64,000 bases of DNA from Cladorhizidae sp. MBARI D1340-BT2 (Eukaryota; Porifera; Demospongiae; Poecilosclerida; Cladorhizidae). Where the stretch lies: assembly GCA_028752905.1 (NCBI GenBank), contig JAQNBH010000013.1, forward strand, positions 28,144,739 to 28,208,738, in the 5' to 3' direction. This document shows, piece by piece, positions 60,389 to 64,000 of the stretch. The position numbers and the translations under genes are program-made. The stretch's first letter is position 1. Each line of letters opens with the position of its first letter. The notes beneath the pieces were generated by a model, which was not told where the DNA came from, ran no database searches, and was given only the letters and a program-made list of their open reading frames with translations.

Positions 60389-61351
60389 TTAAAATGTCAT
60401 GCTTTTGAGGCGGTCCATTGCAGTTGCCATACTCTCCTCCTGCAGATAACACAAATGAATATCATTACTAGACTGTTACTCTTAAATTTAAATTAAAAAA
60501 GCTTTGGTCAATAAGATTGTTAAGGTCATTCATGAGTTCAAGATACTCTCCTGTGGCATACTATTTATGACCAAGAAAATCCCAACCACAATATTTAGGC
60601 AGAAATCCTATCTTCACCAAGGATAATCTTCCACACTATCAGTGTTATTCTTTTCACAACTGGAACATAGTAGGAGAATTGGTACTGTATACTTACTCAT
60701 GACAGCATAGCTAGTGTAACTACTACACCAGGTGGTTGGTATTAGTTAACAGGCTGATACAGTCATCAGCACCTAAAAGGCATCTAGGAAATGGCCCCTT
60801 TTTTTTGAGAGGTATGCAAGTTTGTCGTCTTACCTCCTGCTTATTTGTTCGTAGCAAGCTTTCCAGGTAGGCTATGTAAGCAATGGATTCTTCTACCAGA
60901 GCAAGCTGCAGAAATAAAGGAGGTGCAAATATTAAAACAAGCAAATCTCAACTTGCTGCATGTTACAGTCCTGAAAAATAAAAATAAAAATAAATAATTT
61001 TTACCTCGGTTGTGGTCACACTCTGACTGGCATTTGGAAGGAGATTTTTTAGCTGAGCAAAACAATCTGCCTTTGAGTTTGACTTGGCCATTGCTTTGAA
61101 GCAAGATTTGGCAGGGACAGAGCCTTGTCTCTTGGAAACACCTCCTTCATGTGTAAGCCTAACTTGCTGTGAACCTTAAGAGAATGAAAAAGAAGGAAGG
61201 CAATCACAGAGGGAGTAATTTGTCCAAGGTACAACATAACATCAATACTTAAAATTAACAAAACAGTAAAAGGATGCTTACCAACTGTGTAGGATTTGGT
61301 TCTGGAGCTGCTGGGCTGAGAAATAGTTGCACAAACACGAGTCATCTTCAT
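60389..61351 (-). CDS. Id-like helix-loop-helix protein, four exons, 120 residues
   Basis: Minus-strand exons: 61351-61282 (ATG, 23 codons plus G; donor GTAAGC), 61174-61005 (acceptor CTTAAG; donor GTAAAA), 60905-60834 (acceptor TCTGCAG; donor GTAAGA) and 60439-60389 (acceptor ATCTGCAG, stop TAA). All phases agree and give 120 residues. Residues 65-102 form a helix-loop-helix: KADCFAQLKNLLP (F..LK..LP of helix 1), a short loop NASQSVTTTE, and LALVEESIAYIAYLESLL (helix 2 with YI..L). The residues before helix 1 (FKAMAKSNS) lack the basic E-box-binding pattern. A short HLH protein without a basic region is the hallmark of Id proteins, which dimerise with bHLH factors and block DNA binding; the length is also typical. 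The usual lysine at the start of helix 2 is missing, so another divergent HLH is possible. It lies opposite in strand to the SUCO-like exons. Confidence 0.75.
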
Positions 61352-61487
61352 GGAATCCAGAACAACTTAAAAACGGTGGCTAGCTAGACTTTTCTTCGCT
61401 TCACTGAGTGTGGTTTGGTATCTCTCCGCTACTTCCTTTGCTGCTTCTGATTTAGCCAAGTTTATGGCCTGGGGATGCCGGTCTGCC

Positions 61488-61497
61488 GCTTATATAC
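61488..61497 (-). promoter_or_regulatory. TATA box of the HLH gene
   Basis: On the minus strand GGCGTATATAAGCGGC contains TATATAAG about 140 bp upstream of the ATG, in a GC-rich setting. A start site some 30 bp further would give a 5' UTR of about 110 nt. No other consensus was checked. Confidence 0.6.
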
Positions 61498-61499
61498 GC

Positions 61500-62402
61500 C
61501 CCCCAGACACCGGTTTGCGGCGGCAGTTTGTCTGGCTAAGAGTCTTGTGGTTTTGAGCCCACACTTTTTACGATTCGCCATAAAAGCGCTCAATAATATC
61601 AACTTCCGGTCACCTTCGGGTTACATCATTCCCCCTCCAGCGGTGATAGGTCGATATCGTATCTGTCTAGTGACAGTTTAGAGTATTGTGGTTTGGCTCA
61701 AAATAGACCAGGTGGCTATGTACTGGAAGCTGTAAAGTAATCTAGTGGCTAAACTGGGAACCACTATCTGTACACCCACTACTCTACTGCAGTTGTCTGC
61801 GTGTGTCTGGAACTGATTGTTTGGATTTGGTGACCATTTTCTTGGTCTTTTTTTAGCTCTGTTGTTAAAGGCAACATTAGCTGCCCCAAGCTTTCTATGG
61901 GTTTGCAGCTGGCAGTAGTTGAGGTGTGTACTAAGTCAATAACCTTTTGTTCATTTGTGACCTGAAACCATCCTAGCCACTCATTAGTGTTGCTTTTGAA
62001 GATGACTTGTCAATGCTGTTTTCAGTTTCTGTGCACTATAGTTGCAATTAAAGGCTCGTTAATGGCATAGTACATGGGGTTGTGTGATGTGCTGAAGCCA
62101 TGCTCCATTGTAAAAGGACTCGCATTGTAAAAGGACACCATAGATACTAGCCCTAAGACCTGCCTTCAGCCTGTGTTGTAGGATCTCATTTCTGTGATTA
62201 CTTTTTTGGTCAGCCTGCTATCCCGCTTGCCCCTCCTCATCCCATCCCATCAAGATACTGACTGTGTAGCCAGATTAAGCTTCTGTAATCAATGTGCCCT
62301 CATCAGATGTTGTCTAGACAACACCTTGAGTCTATCTGCTGTTTGCACAGGGTCTTCTCATCTATTGTATATTAGCCTATCTCTTATCTCCCATAGCAGC
62401 AC
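61500..62402. other. Sequence upstream of the HLH gene; weak exon candidate
   Basis: A plus-strand segment, 61857-61923, is bounded by GGTCTTTTTTTAG and GTGTGT and is open in the phase that the 55202-55472 exon requires (SVVKGNISCPKLSMGLQLAV). It has no recognisable similarity. Otherwise nothing is seen. Confidence 0.25.
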
Positions 62403-62710
62403 CTCTCCCCTCTACTGACTATGCAGCCAATTCTCTCTCCTCTACTGACTATGCAGCCAGTTCTCTCTCCTCTACTGACTATGCAGCCAGTTCTCTCTCT
62501 TCTACTGACTATGCAGCCAGTTCTCTCTCTTCTACTGACTATACAGCCAGTTCTCTCTCTTCTACTGACTATGCAGCCAGTTCTCTCTCTTCTACTGACT
62601 ATACAGCCAGTTCACTCTTCTTTACTGACTATTCTCTCTCCTCAAGTAATGATGCAGCCAGTTCCCTCTCCTCTACTGATATGCAGCCAGTTCCCTCTCT
62701 TCAGACTGAT
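62403..62710. repeat. 30-bp minisatellite, about 10 copies
   Basis: Unit TCTCTCCTCTACTGACTATG plus CAGCCAGTTC. The 30-bp period keeps a plus frame open (MQPVLSPLLT repeats, 62421-62750), but no splice or domain evidence supports coding. Confidence 0.95.
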
Positions 62711-62819
62711 TATGGCCTCACCCCATGCAGTACAGTCAGTGCTGTTGTGATGGTGTGGCAAGTAGATTTTTTTAATTTCACTTCTCGCACATCAGGTCTA
62801 AAGTTCACGTTAAAACAGA

Positions 62820-63610
62820 TGACCAACTCCAACATGTATGCAGCAGTACCCCACCCAAATATGAACAACAAGCATGGTAAATATACCTGAGCTGTATGTG
62901 TGCACAGCAGTACCCCCACCCAAATATGAACAACAAGCATGGTAAATATACCTGAGCTGTTTGTGTGCACAGCAGTACCCCCTCCCAAATATGAACAACA
63001 AGCATGGTAAATATACCTGAGCTGTATGTGTACACAGCAGTACCCCCTCCCAAATATGAACTACAAGCATGGTAAATATACCTGAGCTGTATGTGTGCAC
63101 AGCAGTACCCCCTCCCAAATATGAACTACAAGCATGGTAAATATACCTGAGCTGTATGTGTGCACAGCAGTACCCCCTCCCAAATATGAACTACAAGCAT
63201 GGTAAATATACACGAGCTGTATGCGTGCACAGCAGTACCCCCTCCCAAATATGAACAACAAGCATGGTAAATATACCTGAGCTGTATGTGTGCACAGCAG
63301 TATCCCCTCCCAAATATGAACAACAAGCATGGTAAATATACCTGAGCTGTATGTGTGCACAGCAGTACCCCCTCCCAAATATGAACTACAAGCATGGTAA
63401 ATATACCTGAGCTGTATGTGTACACAGCAGTACTCCCTCCCAAATATGAACAACAAGGATGGTAAATATACCTGAGCTGTATGTGTTCACAGCAGTACCC
63501 CCTCCCAAATATGAACAACAAGGATGGTAAATATACCTGAGCTGTATGTGTACACAGCAGTACTCCCTCCCAAATATGAACAACAAGCATGGTAAATATA
63601 CACGAATGCA
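62820..63610. repeat. 65-bp minisatellite, about 12 copies
   Basis: Unit CAACAAGCATGGTAAATATA, CCTGAGCTGTATGTGTGCAC and AGCAGTACCCCCTCCCAAAT; ATATACCTGA starts at 62881, 62946 and 63011. Each unit has GTAAATA, which fits the forkhead pattern RTAAAYA. The minus strand stays open in several frames (repeats such as IFTMLVVHIWEG) without coding evidence. Confidence 0.95.
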
Positions 63611-64000
63611 TGCACCTACAAAAATGGAAGTAATGATCACCATGGTTACTTTCCCCTCACACAACAGCTTACCCTAGTGATTAGTAATGACAGTCCAGAT
63701 GTAGTTGTCCTGCATGACTTCTGATGTAGACTTTTAATGATGGAGTATCAACTCGAGTGCACTGAGGCCCGTGGGTTTGTATGTGTAATATTCACCTTGA
63801 TGGATGGAGGGAATGGATGGAGGGAATGGTAACCTTGTAGTTTCATTCTTGCTGTACCAGGTCTGAGTCCTATATTACTGTTTTCCTATCAAGTGAAGCT
63901 TCCCTATCAAGTGAAGCTTTCCTGTGAGGTTAGGCTGTCCTAACAAGTGAAACTTTCCTGTGAGGTTAAGCAAGTGAAGCTTTCCTGTGAGGTTAGGCTT
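63611..64000. repeat. Spacer and start of another repeat, cut by the window end
   Basis: GATGGAGGGAATG is present twice near 63803-63830. From about 63888 CAAGTGAAGCTTTCCTGTGA and GGTTAGGCT recur as a variable unit and run off the right edge. Confidence 0.75.

Noticed and set aside
62421..63664. Repeated frames (MQPVLSPLLT; IFTMLVVHIWEG)
   Set aside because: Generated by the 30-bp and 65-bp arrays; no splice or start evidence.

Overview
This is eukaryotic, almost certainly invertebrate metazoan DNA. It has GT-AG introns, short phase-consistent exons, a Ty3/gypsy polyprotein, a SUN-domain gene of the SUCO type and an HLH gene. A sponge is my guess from the overall style; the sequence does not settle it. 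There are no bacterial operons. By my hand tally about 55% of the window is tandem repeat, in some thirty arrays with unit lengths from 3 to 112 bp.

Layout. 1-4330 (minus): the 5' and central part of a Ty3/gypsy retrotransposon. One uninterrupted 1,420-codon gag-pol frame runs off the left edge. Its RT active site reads V-D-N instead of ending in the usual second aspartate. 4671-7245: 53-bp satellite. 7352-7795: 112-bp higher-order repeat. 9103-9280, 46104-46175 and 55202-55472 (plus): three exons that I join into one gene, SUCO-like. All junctions agree in phase, and the joined protein continues from the end of the SUN domain into the segment that follows it in SUCO proteins. They are separated by introns of about 36.8 kb and 9.0 kb built largely of minisatellites. 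The first intron carries a 14-kb array of a 38-bp unit, about 370 copies and interrupted by a 100-N gap. Nearly every unit contains TGACTCA, the AP-1/GCN4 core.

55.5-60.3 kb: more arrays, including a 52-bp array with TCATGTGA in each unit. 60389-61351 (minus): a complete four-exon gene for a 120-residue helix-loop-helix protein without a basic region (Id-like), with a TATA box upstream. 62.4-64.0 kb: 30-bp and 65-bp arrays and a last array cut by the window end.

The most interesting points are the AP-1-bearing 38-bp megasatellite inside a giant SUCO-like intron; a dispersed family of hammerhead-ribozyme-like hairpins (9.6, 11.5 and 58.3 kb), one of which forms a near-perfect 76-bp-arm foldback; a dispersed 82-bp minisatellite present in both orientations within one intron; and telomere-like degenerate arrays. 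Most long open frames here are by-products of tandem repeats and are not annotated as genes.
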